A DNA stretch of 64,000 nt from CAYMCO01 sp964388955 (GCA_964388955.1 CAYMCO010000008.1:1-64000), one strand, 5' to 3'. Positions 27,797-37,169 are shown, numbered from the stretch's first letter. Notes: generated from the letters alone by a model not told the origin. Translations and numbers: made by a program.

Positions 27797-28651
27797 TTGG
27801 AATTCCGCCTGAGTCATGTTGGCCTGCTCACCGATCGAATCGACCAGGTGGTGGCGTTCTACACTCATTCCCTGGGGATGGCGGCCAGCGGGCCGGAGGG
27901 AGTGGATCCCACCTTTCTGGCGGCTCAGGGGATCGGTGGCTTCAGAATCCACGTGCATGGACCGCCGTGGTCTGATGAAGTGGAACGACGGTCCTTCGAG
28001 GAGAAGGGATCCTGCCTGGATCGGTTGCATTTCTCGGTGCCCGACGTGGTGCGCGCCTACGAATACCTTCGAGCCCGCGGATGTACCCTCCGGCTGGCGC
28101 CCACCGGCCCCCCTGAGAGCAAGCGGGCAGCGGTCTATGATCCGCAAGGAATTGAGATCTGGTTGGGCAGTCGTCCAGAGGGGGGCAATGGACCTTCCTC
28201 CCTCTCCGCGGCCCCTGCGGAAGCGGATCTGCGCGCCGCGCCGGAGGCACGGCTGCATCATGTTGGCATCCTCACTCCGGACCGCCAGACCGCGGTGGAC
28301 TTCTACACGCGCGTGATGGGAATGGAGATCCGCAGGCGCTTCTACTCTCCGGGTGCGGTGGATGTCACCTATTTAACGGACGATTCTGGGTGGACCGCTT
28401 TCCTGCAGATTGAGGGCCCACCGCATTTGGCCTATGAGGAGCAATACCTGGTAGAGCGCGGTCCCGGGGTTGGCCACCTGCACTTCCTTGTGGATGATGT
28501 ACGGGCCGCGCGCGCGAGTTTGCTCGCCAACCACGCCCGGGAAAACATCGCGCCCTATACCATCGATGGCGCCCAGGCGGCCCTGTTCTTCGACCCCTTC
28601 GGCATCGATCTCCAGATCACTGATTCTCCACCCGCCTCGCTCCCACTTTAG
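27797..28651 (+). CDS. Two-domain VOC (glyoxalase/extradiol dioxygenase-like) protein
   Basis: A 284-residue protein with two VOC modules. Module 1 (about 1-130) starts 'LSHVGLLTDRIDQVVAFY'; module 2 (about 150-280) starts 'LHHVGILTPDRQTAVDFY' and ends 'FFDPFGIDLQIT'. Metal-ligand His/Glu positions of the VOC fold are present at the module ends. The initiator is TTG at 27797 with GAGGGG upstream at 27781-27786. Two-domain VOC proteins include extradiol dioxygenases and methylmalonyl-CoA epimerase-like isomerases. A paralogue lies at 30640-31506. Confidence 0.82.
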   Translation: MEFRLSHVGLLTDRIDQVVAFYTHSLGMAASGPEGVDPTFLAAQGIGGFRIHVHGPPWSDEVERRSFEEKGSCLDRLHFSVPDVVRAYEYLRARGCTLRLAPTGPPESKRAAVYDPQGIEIWLGSRPEGGNGPSSLSAAPAEADLRAAPEARLHHVGILTPDRQTAVDFYTRVMGMEIRRRFYSPGAVDVTYLTDDSGWTAFLQIEGPPHLAYEEQYLVERGPGVGHLHFLVDDVRAARASLLANHARENIAPYTIDGAQAALFFDPFGIDLQITDSPPASLPL

Positions 28652-28765
28652 GTCGCGGCGGCATGCAGAGCGCCGCACGCGGTGAGACGATCGTGCGTGG
28701 AAGGCCGAGGGACTGGGGGGCCGGGAACCGGGGGCCGCATGGAGAATTCCCACGGGAGGATAGAA

Positions 28766-29695
28766 ATGCAGTTCGCGCTGTTCACCACCGGAGAATACAT
28801 GCAGTGGGAGGCGCTTCTGCGCCTGTGGCGGTTTGCCGAGGAGTCCGGTTGGGATGCAATCTTTGTCGACGATCACTTCATGCCGGACAAACCGGACCCA
28901 GAGGGCGACTATCTCGAATGCTGGACGGCACTGGCCGCGCTGTCGCAGCACACACAGCGGGTGCGAATCGGTTCGATGGTGTCTGGGAATCCCTACCGCC
29001 ATCCGGCCGTGCTGGCGAAGATGGCAGCCAACGTGGACATCATGTCGGGCGGGCGGTTGATCTTTGGGTTGGGCGCGGGGTGGCAGGAGAATGAGCACCG
29101 CGCCTACGGCATTCCCTACCTCAGCGCGGGGGAACGACTGGATCGGCTCGATGAGGCCTGCGCGGTGATCCAGGCCCTATGGACCCAGGAGCGGGCGAAT
29201 TTCGCGGGCGAGTTCTATCAACTGCGAGATGCGCCGTTGAGCCCTAAGCCGCTGCAGCGGCCCTATCCGGAGTTCCTGATCGGCGGGGGAGGTGTAAAGC
29301 GCACCCTGCGCATTGTGGCCAAGTACGCCGACCATTGGAACGATTGGGGGGGCTCGGAGAGCTTCACCGCCAAAGCCCGGCACCTGGAAGAGCACTGCCG
29401 GAAGGTCGGGCGCGATCCGGCGGAGATCCGCCGTTCCGCCTGCATGGCTCTGGCGCGGGCGGGGGATCCGGAAAGTGAGGCGACGGTGCTGCGAGTGATG
29501 CAGGAGGGGTTTGGCCATGGGGAGGCGCGCGCCCGTGACATGACTCTGTCGGGCAGCTTCGCGCAAATGCAGGACAAGATCGGCCGTATCAGCGCAGCGG
29601 GGGTCGATATGATCTGCATCCCCACCTTCGTGCGCGAGTTGGAGCGGGACGAACTGCAGGCCTTCATCGAGGAGGTGGCTGCGCCTTTCCGATGA
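28766..29695 (+). CDS. LLM-class flavin-dependent oxidoreductase (F420/FMN)
   Basis: A 309-residue luciferase-like TIM-barrel oxidoreductase, similar to the F420-dependent LLM group. 'SGGRLIFGLGAGWQENEH' (about 93-110) is its signature. The ATG at 28766 is preceded by GGGAGGA at 28754-28760. It could catalyse F420- or FMN-linked oxidation of small ring compounds or alcohols; the cofactor cannot be decided from the sequence alone. Neighbouring VOC genes suggest a degradative pathway. Confidence 0.87.
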   Translation: MQFALFTTGEYMQWEALLRLWRFAEESGWDAIFVDDHFMPDKPDPEGDYLECWTALAALSQHTQRVRIGSMVSGNPYRHPAVLAKMAANVDIMSGGRLIFGLGAGWQENEHRAYGIPYLSAGERLDRLDEACAVIQALWTQERANFAGEFYQLRDAPLSPKPLQRPYPEFLIGGGGVKRTLRIVAKYADHWNDWGGSESFTAKARHLEEHCRKVGRDPAEIRRSACMALARAGDPESEATVLRVMQEGFGHGEARARDMTLSGSFAQMQDKIGRISAAGVDMICIPTFVRELERDELQAFIEEVAAPFR

Positions 29696-29803
29696 TGTGG
29701 CTCGTGGGCGCCTGCAGGATGTTCCCTCCGGATGCGGGCAGGAGTGACGGGCCGACGGGGAGGGGTTCCCCGATGACCCCGGCTTCCACTCCGGCCTGGT
29801 GGG

Positions 29804-30556
29804 CTAGTTGGCAGCGCCCCAGCCCATCTCCTCCGCATCCATGCGTAGGATGATATCCACACAATCATAGCCGCCGTCCACCACGATGGTCTCCCCAGTG
29901 ATGAAGGCCGCTTTTTCTGACACCAGGAAGCTGACCACATTGGCGACATCCGTGGGTGTCCCGTTGCGGCCCAGGGGCGTCAGCCGTGCCGCCTCCTCCG
30001 CGGACAGGGTATTCATGGCAGTCTCGATCCATCCGGGCGCGATGCTGTTCACCCGGATCTTGCGCCGCCCCAAATTCAGCGCCAGGCTCTTGGTGAGATT
30101 CATGAGGGCGGCCTTGCTGGCGGCGTAGGACAGACTGTTGTAGGCGCCCACCAATCCATCTGTGCTGGCGATGTTGACGATCACTCCGTGGTCGACGATG
30201 GAGTCCTTCAGTCCCAGCGAGATCTGCAGCGGCGCGTTCAGATTGGTCTGGATCACCCGATCCCAGGCGGACAGGTCGAATCCGTCGAGATCCTGGAATT
30301 CGATCATCCCGGCGTTGTTCACCAGGGCGTGGATCTGCAGCGAGCGCATGCGCTCGATAAATGTGGATATGCTCCCGCGATCGGTGCAATCCAGATGCAT
30401 AAACCGGACACCGTCGAGGCGCGCCTCCATCTGGTGCGCCTCATTCTCACTTGACCGGTATGTCGCCCAGACTTCATAGCCATCGGAGGCCAGGCCCTCG
30501 CATATTGCCGCCCCGATGCCACGGCTGCCCCCTGTCACCACTGCTGTCTTCATCAT
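29804..30556 (-). CDS. SDR family oxidoreductase
   Basis: A 250-residue classical short-chain dehydrogenase. The cofactor motif TGGSRGIG is at residues 8-15, NNAG at 80-83, and the catalytic Ser131-Tyr144-Lys148 set is intact (YxxxK). The C-terminus 'ITGETIVVDGGYD' is characteristic. AGGAGGGCG precedes two consecutive ATG codons at 30556 and 30553. It is the distal gene of the minus-strand set beginning at the GntR regulator. It probably oxidises a hydroxy-acid or alcohol intermediate. Confidence 0.92.
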   Translation of the reverse strand: MMKTAVVTGGSRGIGAAICEGLASDGYEVWATYRSSENEAHQMEARLDGVRFMHLDCTDRGSISTFIERMRSLQIHALVNNAGMIEFQDLDGFDLSAWDRVIQTNLNAPLQISLGLKDSIVDHGVIVNIASTDGLVGAYNSLSYAASKAALMNLTKSLALNLGRRKIRVNSIAPGWIETAMNTLSAEEAARLTPLGRNGTPTDVANVVSFLVSEKAAFITGETIVVDGGYDCVDIILRMDAEEMGWGAAN

Positions 30557-30639
30557 CGCCCTCCTGGGAATGGCGTTTGAAGCCGTGCGGTTCTGGCTGC
30601 CGCGCTGGATGACCCACGCATCACGCGCCGCAGCCGGCC

Positions 30640-31506
30640 CTAGTGCGGCAATCCGGCCGAATGGAAGATGGCGATCTCTATGCCCTCCGGATCGGTCAAG
30701 CGCACCCGGTCTGGTCCACCGGGCTCGGGGGTCAGCCGGGCGTCGACCCCCTCCCGGAGCAGGGAGCGCAGCGCCCCGTCGAGATCCTCGGTATGGAAGC
30801 CGATCTGGTACAGCCTGTGGGCAGGCGCATTCGGCCCCTCGGTCTCGGGGGCGCCCAACTCAGCAGGGCGGGCGATTCGCAGCATCGGCCGGACTGTCGA
30901 CGTGGAGTGCAGCTCGGAGTTGTCCGCGAGAAATATGCCCGCGGGCCGGGCGCCCGAGGGCGGTGGGGCCGGTGTGAAGTCGAATGTCCCCTCATAGAAG
31001 GCCGCCAAGGGCTCGGGATCGGCGGTGAGCAGAGATACGTGATGCAGTTTCAAGAGGGGCTGGTCTCCAGCGGGCGCCGGGGTGGGCAGCTGCAGGGGGG
31101 TCAGCCCCGGATCGTCTGGTGTGAGGATCTCGAGGATCGTTTGGACCGGGTCGCGAAAGTACATCTCCCGCGCGCCCAGGACCGGCTCCGGGGGCTGCAG
31201 GAATGGGATCTCCCTCTGCCGCAGGCGTTGGTACCAATCGTCAATATCCGGAGCCAGCATTGAGAGGTGGTCCAAGGCGGGCCCTTGCTCCTCCAGCATG
31301 GTCCGCTGCCAGTCCAATAGCGGAGGCCCGCAGAACTCCAGGCAGAAGAGCGAGGAGCCGGGGGCGTCCCTGAGGAAGAGAAACTCAAAAAGGTCTTCGC
31401 GGAAATACCATCCGGCCAGCTTCATGCCCAGAATATCTCGATAGAAGGACAAACTCCTCCGCAAATCGGTGGTGATGATGTCGACGTGGTGCAGCCCGGG
31501 TTTCAT
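30640..31506 (-). CDS. Two-domain VOC (glyoxalase-like) protein, second copy
   Basis: A 288-residue protein with two VOC modules, starting 'LHHVDIITTDLRRSLSFYRD' and, near residue 133, 'LHHVSLLTADPEPLAAFYEG'. 'YFRDPVQTILEIL' and 'RLTDPEGIEIAIF' close the modules with the DPxG...E motif. It shares architecture with the protein at 27797-28651 but is clearly diverged. It lies 29 bases downstream of the E2 gene, probably in the same transcript. Function is likely dioxygenase, epimerase or glyoxalase chemistry on the pathway substrate. Confidence 0.82.
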   Translation of the reverse strand: MKPGLHHVDIITTDLRRSLSFYRDILGMKLAGWYFREDLFEFLFLRDAPGSSLFCLEFCGPPLLDWQRTMLEEQGPALDHLSMLAPDIDDWYQRLRQREIPFLQPPEPVLGAREMYFRDPVQTILEILTPDDPGLTPLQLPTPAPAGDQPLLKLHHVSLLTADPEPLAAFYEGTFDFTPAPPPSGARPAGIFLADNSELHSTSTVRPMLRIARPAELGAPETEGPNAPAHRLYQIGFHTEDLDGALRSLLREGVDARLTPEPGGPDRVRLTDPEGIEIAIFHSAGLPH

Positions 31507-31535
31507 GTTTCCGCGCCCTCCATGCGGTGGTCACG

Positions 31536-32516
31536 CTACTCGTAGTCTCCCGACCGCAGCCGTGCACTGATCTCAGCGAGAAAACGGGCGCCAGGTGCCC
31601 CGTCCACTGCACGGTGATCGATGGTCAGGCTCAGGCTGGCGTACTTGCGCACGGCGATGGTGCCGTCGGCCACGGCGGGCTTGTCGATCCAGCGGCCCAT
31701 CCCGAGAATGGCGATCTGCGGGGGATCCAGGATAGGGGTAAACGCGTCCACACCATACATTCCCAGGTTCGTGATGGTGAAGGTGGCCCCCGAGAGATCC
31801 GTTTCGCTCAATTCCCCCCGCTGTGCCTTCGCTGCCAGGGACTTGAGCTCGCTATTGATCTGTGACACGCTCTTCGAGCCCGGGTCCTGGATGACCGGCA
31901 CAACCAGCCCGCCCTCCTGCAAGTCAACCGCGACCCCAATGTCCCGTCGCTCCCAGAGCAGGATCTGCCCTTCTTCCAAGCTGGCGTTCAAGCGCGGGTG
32001 TTCTTGCAGGGCCCGCGCCGCCACCTGCACCATGATAGCGGTGATGGAAACCCCCTCCGGCCGTTTCTCTTCGCTGGCGGTGACGTCCACCTCCGTGGTG
32101 AGGGTCAGTTGGGCGCTGTCCCGAAGCGAGGCGAGCATGCGCTCGGCGATGGTTTTTCGCATCCCGGTCAGGGGGATGCGCTCCACGGGCTCCGGGACGA
32201 TCTCCTTCGGCGGGGGGACGGGTTCCCGTGCCCCCGCCGCCCCGGCGGCTGATATGGGGGCAGCCTCCGTCCCGCTGGAGATCAGGCCGACGACAGTGCC
32301 CACATCGACGGTCTCCCCGGCGGGGACCTTGATTTCCCTCAGCACCCCGGATACCTCGGCCTCGACCTCCTGGCTCGCCTTGTCCGTCTCCAGGGCGAAG
32401 AGCGCCTCGCCTTTGCGCACGGGATCGCCGACCTTCTTGAACCATTCGGAGACGGTCGCCTCCTGCATGCGCCCAAATTTCGGCAGGATCACCTCGGAAA
32501 GTTCGTCAGCCATCAT
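31536..32516 (-). CDS. 2-oxoacid dehydrogenase complex E2 (dihydrolipoamide acyltransferase), short form
   Basis: A 326-residue E2. The lipoyl domain spans about 1-78 with Lys46 in 'LETDKASQEVEAEVSG' as the lipoylation site. The catalytic domain starts near residue 103 ('RIPLTGMRKTIAERM') and holds His301 and Asp305 in the HxxxDG motif 'DHRAVDG'. Between them is only an Ala/Pro/Glu-rich linker of about 25 residues. The peripheral-subunit-binding domain that anchors E1/E3 in most E2s is not visible, which explains the short length. It is 9 bases downstream of E1beta. The acyl substrate is unknown; acetoin- or branched-chain-type complexes are possible. Confidence 0.9.
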   Translation of the reverse strand: MMADELSEVILPKFGRMQEATVSEWFKKVGDPVRKGEALFALETDKASQEVEAEVSGVLREIKVPAGETVDVGTVVGLISSGTEAAPISAAGAAGAREPVPPPKEIVPEPVERIPLTGMRKTIAERMLASLRDSAQLTLTTEVDVTASEEKRPEGVSITAIMVQVAARALQEHPRLNASLEEGQILLWERRDIGVAVDLQEGGLVVPVIQDPGSKSVSQINSELKSLAAKAQRGELSETDLSGATFTITNLGMYGVDAFTPILDPPQIAILGMGRWIDKPAVADGTIAVRKYASLSLTIDHRAVDGAPGARFLAEISARLRSGDYE

Positions 32517-32525
32517 GTACCTCTC

Positions 32526-33542
32526 TTACCCTGGGGAGCCCAGTCCCAAGGAGTGGGCTGCGGCCAGGATCTTCCCCGCATCCGGCAGCACAGCCGCCTC
32601 AAGCGGCGGGCTAAAGGGGATGGGTACGTCGGGGGAGGCGACGATGCGCGCCGGCGCGCGCAGGTCTTCGAAGCAGCGCTCATAAACGGTGGCGGCGATC
32701 TCCGAGGCCGCGCTGCAGGTTCTTCGGGCCTCGTCCACCACCACCAAGCGGCCGGTCTTGCGCACCGAGGAGATGATCGTCTCCCAATCCATGGGCCGCA
32801 GGCTGCGGGGATCGACCACCTCCGCCTGCACGCCCTGCTCGCTCAACGTGTCAGCGGCGGCCAATGCCTGGCGCACCATGGCGCCCGTGGCCACGATTGT
32901 CACATCCTGGCCCGTTCGCTTGAGCGCCGCTTTTCCAATGGGGATGGGCTCCGCTGCCTCGGGCGCAGGGCCCTTCTCCCCGGCCATGAGGGCCATGGGG
33001 ATCAGGTAGATCACCGGATCCGGGTCCCGGATGGCGGATATGAGCAACCCTTTTGCGTCGCCCGGCGAGCTGGGGAGCAGCACTTTCAGGCCGGCCAGGT
33101 TCATGAACAGCGGGTGGGGGCTATCGGAGTGCTGAGCGGCGGCGGAGTCGAACGCCCCGACGGCGGCCATGAAGACCGTCGGGAAACTGATTTGGCCCCC
33201 GAACATATAGCGCGCTTTGGCAGCCTGATCCGCGAATTGCTCCCAGGCCACATACATGAAATTACCCTGCATCAGATCCACGACCGGCCGCAACCCCATG
33301 AGGCTGGCGCCCAGCGCCGCGCCGACCACTGCTTCCTCGGTGATGGGGGTGTTTCTCACCCGCTCAGGGCCGAACTTCTCATACAGCCCCTTGGTGGTCC
33401 CATATACGCTCAGGCGAACGTCCTCCCCCATGAGAAACACGCGCTCGTCGCGGGCCATCTCCGCCTCGAGCGCCTCGTAGATGGCGCGCACAAAGCTGAT
33501 CTGGCGCCCATTCTCGGACGGCGTTTCAGGTTGCGAAGACAT
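32526..33542 (-). CDS. 2-oxoacid dehydrogenase E1 beta subunit
   Basis: A 338-residue transketolase-like E1beta. 'VFLMGEDVRLSVYGTTKGL' (about 35-53) is the pyrimidine-domain signature. 'PVIYLIPMALMAGEKG' and 'GAMVRQALAAADTLSEQGV' follow. The start at 33542 overlaps the E1alpha stop by 17 bases, indicating translational coupling. It pairs with E1alpha upstream to decarboxylate a 2-oxoacid and hand the acyl group to E2. No E3 gene is present in the window. Confidence 0.93.
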   Translation of the reverse strand: MSSQPETPSENGRQISFVRAIYEALEAEMARDERVFLMGEDVRLSVYGTTKGLYEKFGPERVRNTPITEEAVVGAALGASLMGLRPVVDLMQGNFMYVAWEQFADQAAKARYMFGGQISFPTVFMAAVGAFDSAAAQHSDSPHPLFMNLAGLKVLLPSSPGDAKGLLISAIRDPDPVIYLIPMALMAGEKGPAPEAAEPIPIGKAALKRTGQDVTIVATGAMVRQALAAADTLSEQGVQAEVVDPRSLRPMDWETIISSVRKTGRLVVVDEARRTCSAASEIAATVYERCFEDLRAPARIVASPDVPIPFSPPLEAAVLPDAGKILAAAHSLGLGSPG

Positions 33543-34500
33543 CTTGGAAAGCCTCCTCTGCCTTGGGGAGGGGGCTCCCCTCGGCGAAGTCCACCGCGGA
33601 CTGGATCTCCTCGTCGACCTCAGCGTGCAGCGCATCGATCTGTTCTTGGGTAAGCCAGCCAGCTTCCCGCGCCTGGCGTTCAAAGCGCGCGATGGGATCC
33701 TTCTCCTGCCACTCCGCCAGCTCTTCCCGGGTTCGGTAGCTCCAACTGCCGATGACCGCCTCCTCGCCCTCGTTATGGGCTTTCCAGCGGTATGTGTGGC
33801 AGTTGAGCAGTGTGGGGCCCTCCCCGGCGCGCGCCCGTGCGACGGCCTGCTGCGCTGCGCCGTGGACGGCCACCGCGTCGTTGCCGTCCAGGTCGGCATC
33901 GGCCACACCCCCCCAGTGGCGGGCGCGGGCCGCGAAATCCAGCGAGGAGGTCAGCTCCTTGGACGGCGAATATTCGCTGAATCCGTTGTTCTCCACCACA
34001 TAGATGACGGGGAGCTTCCACAGCCCGGCCAGGTTGAGCGATTCCCAAAGGATGCCTTGATTGGCGGCCGCGTCCCCGAGGAAGGCTACGGCCACTCGGT
34101 CCTCGCCCTTCATGCTCGCCGCAAGGCCCACGCCGGTAGCGATCCCCACCCCACCTGCGAGCACCCCATTCGCGCCCAGGATGCCGATGTTCAGGTCGGC
34201 GAGATGCATGGAGCCGCCCTTGCCCTTGCAGTAGCCGGTGGCGCGCCCGAAGATCTCGGCCATCATGCGCTTCGTGTCGGCGCCCTTGGCCAGCACGTGC
34301 CCGTGACCGCGATGGGTGCTGGTGATGCAGTCATCTTTGCGCAGATTTGCGCATACTCCGGCGGCGATAGCCTCCTCGCCGATGTAGAGGTGTACAAAAC
34401 CGGGGATTCTTCCGCGATAGAAGAGCTTTCCGACGGCCTCTTCGAACTCCCGTATGCGCACCATGGTCCGGTAGATCGAGCGCGCGATTGATTCGTCCAT
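33526..34500 (-). CDS. 2-oxoacid dehydrogenase E1 alpha subunit
   Basis: A 324-residue thiamine-diphosphate subunit. The ThDP/Mg motif begins 'GDAAANQGILWESLN' and ends 'VVENNG', and 'THRGHGHVLAKGAD' precedes it. The start at 34500 (MDESIARSIY) has AGGAGAGG upstream; the open frame extending to 34617 is not supported by a binding site. The E1alpha/E1beta split and lengths resemble acetoin dehydrogenase and branched-chain 2-oxoacid dehydrogenase rather than the homodimeric E. coli pyruvate enzyme. Confidence 0.93.
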   Translation of the reverse strand: MDESIARSIYRTMVRIREFEEAVGKLFYRGRIPGFVHLYIGEEAIAAGVCANLRKDDCITSTHRGHGHVLAKGADTKRMMAEIFGRATGYCKGKGGSMHLADLNIGILGANGVLAGGVGIATGVGLAASMKGEDRVAVAFLGDAAANQGILWESLNLAGLWKLPVIYVVENNGFSEYSPSKELTSSLDFAARARHWGGVADADLDGNDAVAVHGAAQQAVARARAGEGPTLLNCHTYRWKAHNEGEEAVIGSWSYRTREELAEWQEKDPIARFERQAREAGWLTQEQIDALHAEVDEEIQSAVDFAEGSPLPKAEEAFQDVFAT

Positions 34501-34661
34501 TCCTGGTTCCTCTCCTGCGGGAGGCCTCTGTTTTGCGGGGAAGATCGGATCCTCCCGTCTCAGCTTTGAACCGCCCTGAGGGGACTCCCCCCAAGGCGGT
34601 TCGTCTTGTTCCATCACGGGAAAATCCCGAGCGATTCAAGGCCTCCGTGGCGTGTCCGCTC

Positions 34662-36269
34662 TCACTCGATCGGGATCTCCTCGAAGCGGTCATCGAAGCG
34701 CACACCCTGGCGCCGCCGATACCATCGCGCCACATAGTACCAGATCACGCTGACCACGACAAAGATCACGAAGATCGCCAGCGAGCCCGGTGTGTTGACC
34801 CCGAAGTTGGAGTCTACCACTGCCCGATATACGATGAACGCGGTGGTCACGAAGCCGACAAACCCGGTGATGCTCATGAGCGGGATACCGGCGACTTGGA
34901 TCCTCACGGGCGACATCTCATAGGTTTCGCGGTGGATGTAGGGGAAGAGCATGCCCGCGAAGGGGACGAAGGCGAAGACCAGCCCCATCGGCGCCAGCCC
35001 GGACAGCGCAGCGTAGAGCGGGGTGAAGCAGTACAGGGCCAGCTGGATGAGGGAGATCGCCATCACCGTCAGGATCGAGTAGGTGGGCGAATGATACTTC
35101 GGGTCTACGTCGGCGAGCTTCTCGGGGGCCATGCCATCGATGGCCCACGCCAGGATGCTGCGGGTGCTGTATATCGCCGCCGCAGCCGCCCCGCCGGTGA
35201 TCAGCAGCGCAGCAGACAGGTTGATGATGATGGTGAGGATCCAGTTATTCCCCAGCACGGAGGCCAGGATGAAGGTCCAGACATAGGGCAGGGGGAACTG
35301 GGACGGATCGACGACGCTCAGAAAGCCGGAGGCTTTGATGAACATGTCGCCGAAGGCGCCTCGGGCGAAGAAGGTGACCGCCATGATCAGGACGCCGGCC
35401 AGGATGTTGGCCCCGGTGATGGCGATCAGCTGGCCGCGCTCCACATTCTTGATCTCGCCGCTGAAGGATACAGACAGCACGGCGAAGAGGAAGGAGAATG
35501 CGGGCCAGATGACGAATGCCAGCGTGGGCCCCCAGCGGAAGGAGGTGCCGAGGTCCGCCCCCTCCGCCTTGGCGGCTTCGATGACCTGTTGATAGGCGCC
35601 CGTTCCGGCGATGCGGTTGAAATTTGCCTGGAAGTCGAACACCCCGGCCGATCCGAGGATCAGCACGATGATGAACACGACGAAACCGATCAACCCCAGC
35701 ACCATGATGGCGCGCTGCACCCGGAAGTACCCGGCCATCCCCCGGTAGAGCAGCCATCCGAGGAGCAAGATGGTGGCTGCCCCCCAGATGAACCACCCCG
35801 TCGAGCTGCCGAAGAAACCCCCGATATCGAACAAGGTGGGATTGTTCAGCTGCAGCCCCAGGGCGGTGAACATGGGGGCCAGGGTGAGATCTGCAGCGAA
35901 AACCGCCGTCACGCCCCAGTAGAATATCTGCCAGAAGACGTTGATGAAGCTGGCCGCGAAACCCAACAGCGGATGAGTCGTGCGCGACAGGAACACGTAC
36001 TCACCACCGGAACGGGGATATACGGCGCTGAAGAGGGCGTATGTGATGCCCACGCCGATGCTGCCGATCAGCGAGAATAACGTCGCCAGCTCCATGTTTG
36101 CGCCCGGGTAGAACACCCAGAAGGCGATGTTGAACATCACGAAGGAAACCTGGATCTGCGCAAGTGAAAAGAACATGGTGTCGAGCGTGCTGACAGTGCG
36201 GACCAACCCGGAGCTCTTGCGGGTAAACACGCCTCCTGGCCCGGATTGGCTTTGTGCGGTGGTGGCCAT
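34662..36269 (-). CDS. APC superfamily amino acid permease
   Basis: A 535-residue integral membrane protein with at least 12 hydrophobic segments in the APC pattern. 'SGGEYVFLSRTTHPLLGF' (about 77-94) is the family's conserved segment near helix 2-3. The ATG at 36269 has a strong AGGAGG upstream. It lies directly after the GntR gene and before the E1 genes on the same strand, so it probably imports the amino acid or amine whose 2-oxoacid the complex oxidises. Confidence 0.9.
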   Translation of the reverse strand: MATTAQSQSGPGGVFTRKSSGLVRTVSTLDTMFFSLAQIQVSFVMFNIAFWVFYPGANMELATLFSLIGSIGVGITYALFSAVYPRSGGEYVFLSRTTHPLLGFAASFINVFWQIFYWGVTAVFAADLTLAPMFTALGLQLNNPTLFDIGGFFGSSTGWFIWGAATILLLGWLLYRGMAGYFRVQRAIMVLGLIGFVVFIIVLILGSAGVFDFQANFNRIAGTGAYQQVIEAAKAEGADLGTSFRWGPTLAFVIWPAFSFLFAVLSVSFSGEIKNVERGQLIAITGANILAGVLIMAVTFFARGAFGDMFIKASGFLSVVDPSQFPLPYVWTFILASVLGNNWILTIIINLSAALLITGGAAAAAIYSTRSILAWAIDGMAPEKLADVDPKYHSPTYSILTVMAISLIQLALYCFTPLYAALSGLAPMGLVFAFVPFAGMLFPYIHRETYEMSPVRIQVAGIPLMSITGFVGFVTTAFIVYRAVVDSNFGVNTPGSLAIFVIFVVVSVIWYYVARWYRRRQGVRFDDRFEEIPIE

Positions 36270-36443
36270 GATTTTCCTCCTCACGGATGAACGCGGATGA
36301 CGGATGATGTTGGCCTGGTCAATCTTTCGAGAGCGGCACCTCCTTGTATATGGGCATCCAACCTCTCGGGATCAGGGCGCGCGCACCGGGAGGCAGTGTC
36401 CCAGCTTGGACGATGGCCGGGCGGCGCCCCAAGGAGGCGCGCC

Positions 36444-37130
36444 TCACATGTCTTCTATCCTCTCCAGCAGCGCCGCTCCGCTGCGGGTGATGTGTTCCTG
36501 CAGAGTTTGGGCGGCGCGCTTCGCGTCCCCCTCGCGAATCGATTCGCTTATGGCGGTGTGGGAGGGGGCCGCCGCGTAGGCATCGGTCTGGTAGAGCTTG
36601 AAGTGGGATACGTAGAGCCCGGTCAAGGACTGCAGGCTCTTGTACATGCTTTCCAGCAATTTGTGGTTGCTTCTGCGAACGATGAGTTCATGCAGCTCGA
36701 GGTCGGTGTGCACCGTCTCGAAAGTTGAATCCGTCGCCTGCTCCAGATCGTTGAGCTGCTGGGCGAGCTGGTCGAGGCGGAGGAGATCGGGGTCTTTGAA
36801 TGTGCCGCCTTCCATGGCCAACTGAAGGGCATACGGTTCTAGCACGGCGCGCAGCGTGTACAGCTCACGGGCGGTGCGCCGGGTAAGCTTGATCACGAAC
36901 GCGCCCCGGTGGGGGATGATCTCCACCAGCTTCTCTTCGTGCAGAAGCCGCAGTGCTTCCCGCACCGTGCTCCGCGAGACCCCAAGCGCCTCGCTCAGCT
37001 CCATTTCGCGCAGGGGATCGCTCGGCGGGAGATCGCCTTTAAAAATTGAATTGCGGATGGATTCGGCGACGGTGGATGTCAGCGTTGGGGGCCGTTCAAC
37101 TGGGTCGATCATCTCACAGGGCCCTCTCAT
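36444..37130 (-). CDS. GntR family transcriptional regulator, FCD (FadR/VanR) subgroup
   Basis: A 228-residue repressor-type protein. The N-terminal winged helix-turn-helix (about 14-80) contains 'SEALGVSRSTVREALRLL'. The C-terminal all-helical FCD domain has the Asp/His metal-ligand pattern, including 'DLELHELIVRRSNHKLL' and 'SHTAISESIREGD'. FCD regulators bind small acids. Start 37130 (AGGGTGA upstream) is used; an ATG at 37112 is possible. Its promoter and a matching operator are visible just upstream, suggesting autoregulation and control of the permease/2-oxoacid dehydrogenase operon. Confidence 0.92.
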   Translation of the reverse strand: MRGPCEMIDPVERPPTLTSTVAESIRNSIFKGDLPPSDPLREMELSEALGVSRSTVREALRLLHEEKLVEIIPHRGAFVIKLTRRTARELYTLRAVLEPYALQLAMEGGTFKDPDLLRLDQLAQQLNDLEQATDSTFETVHTDLELHELIVRRSNHKLLESMYKSLQSLTGLYVSHFKLYQTDAYAAAPSHTAISESIREGDAKRAAQTLQEHITRSGAALLERIEDM

Positions 37131-37152
37131 TCACCCTACAATCTGGCTGTCT

Positions 37153-37165
37153 ATTGTAGGACAAT
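37153..37165. promoter_or_regulatory. Putative GntR/FCD operator
   Basis: ATTGTAGGACAAT is a perfect inverted repeat with the TnGTnnnACnA pattern bound by FadR-subgroup GntR proteins. It covers the predicted transcription start of the GntR gene. A wider repeat, CTACAAT (37136-37142) and ATTGTAG (37153-37159), overlaps it. Confidence 0.6.
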
Positions 37166-37169
37166 ATAG

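Noticed and set aside
34488..36080. 530-codon plus-strand open frame opposite the APC permease
   Set aside because: Its product is extremely Asp/Gly/Gln/Arg-rich and without motifs, while the minus strand encodes a clear 12-helix permease.
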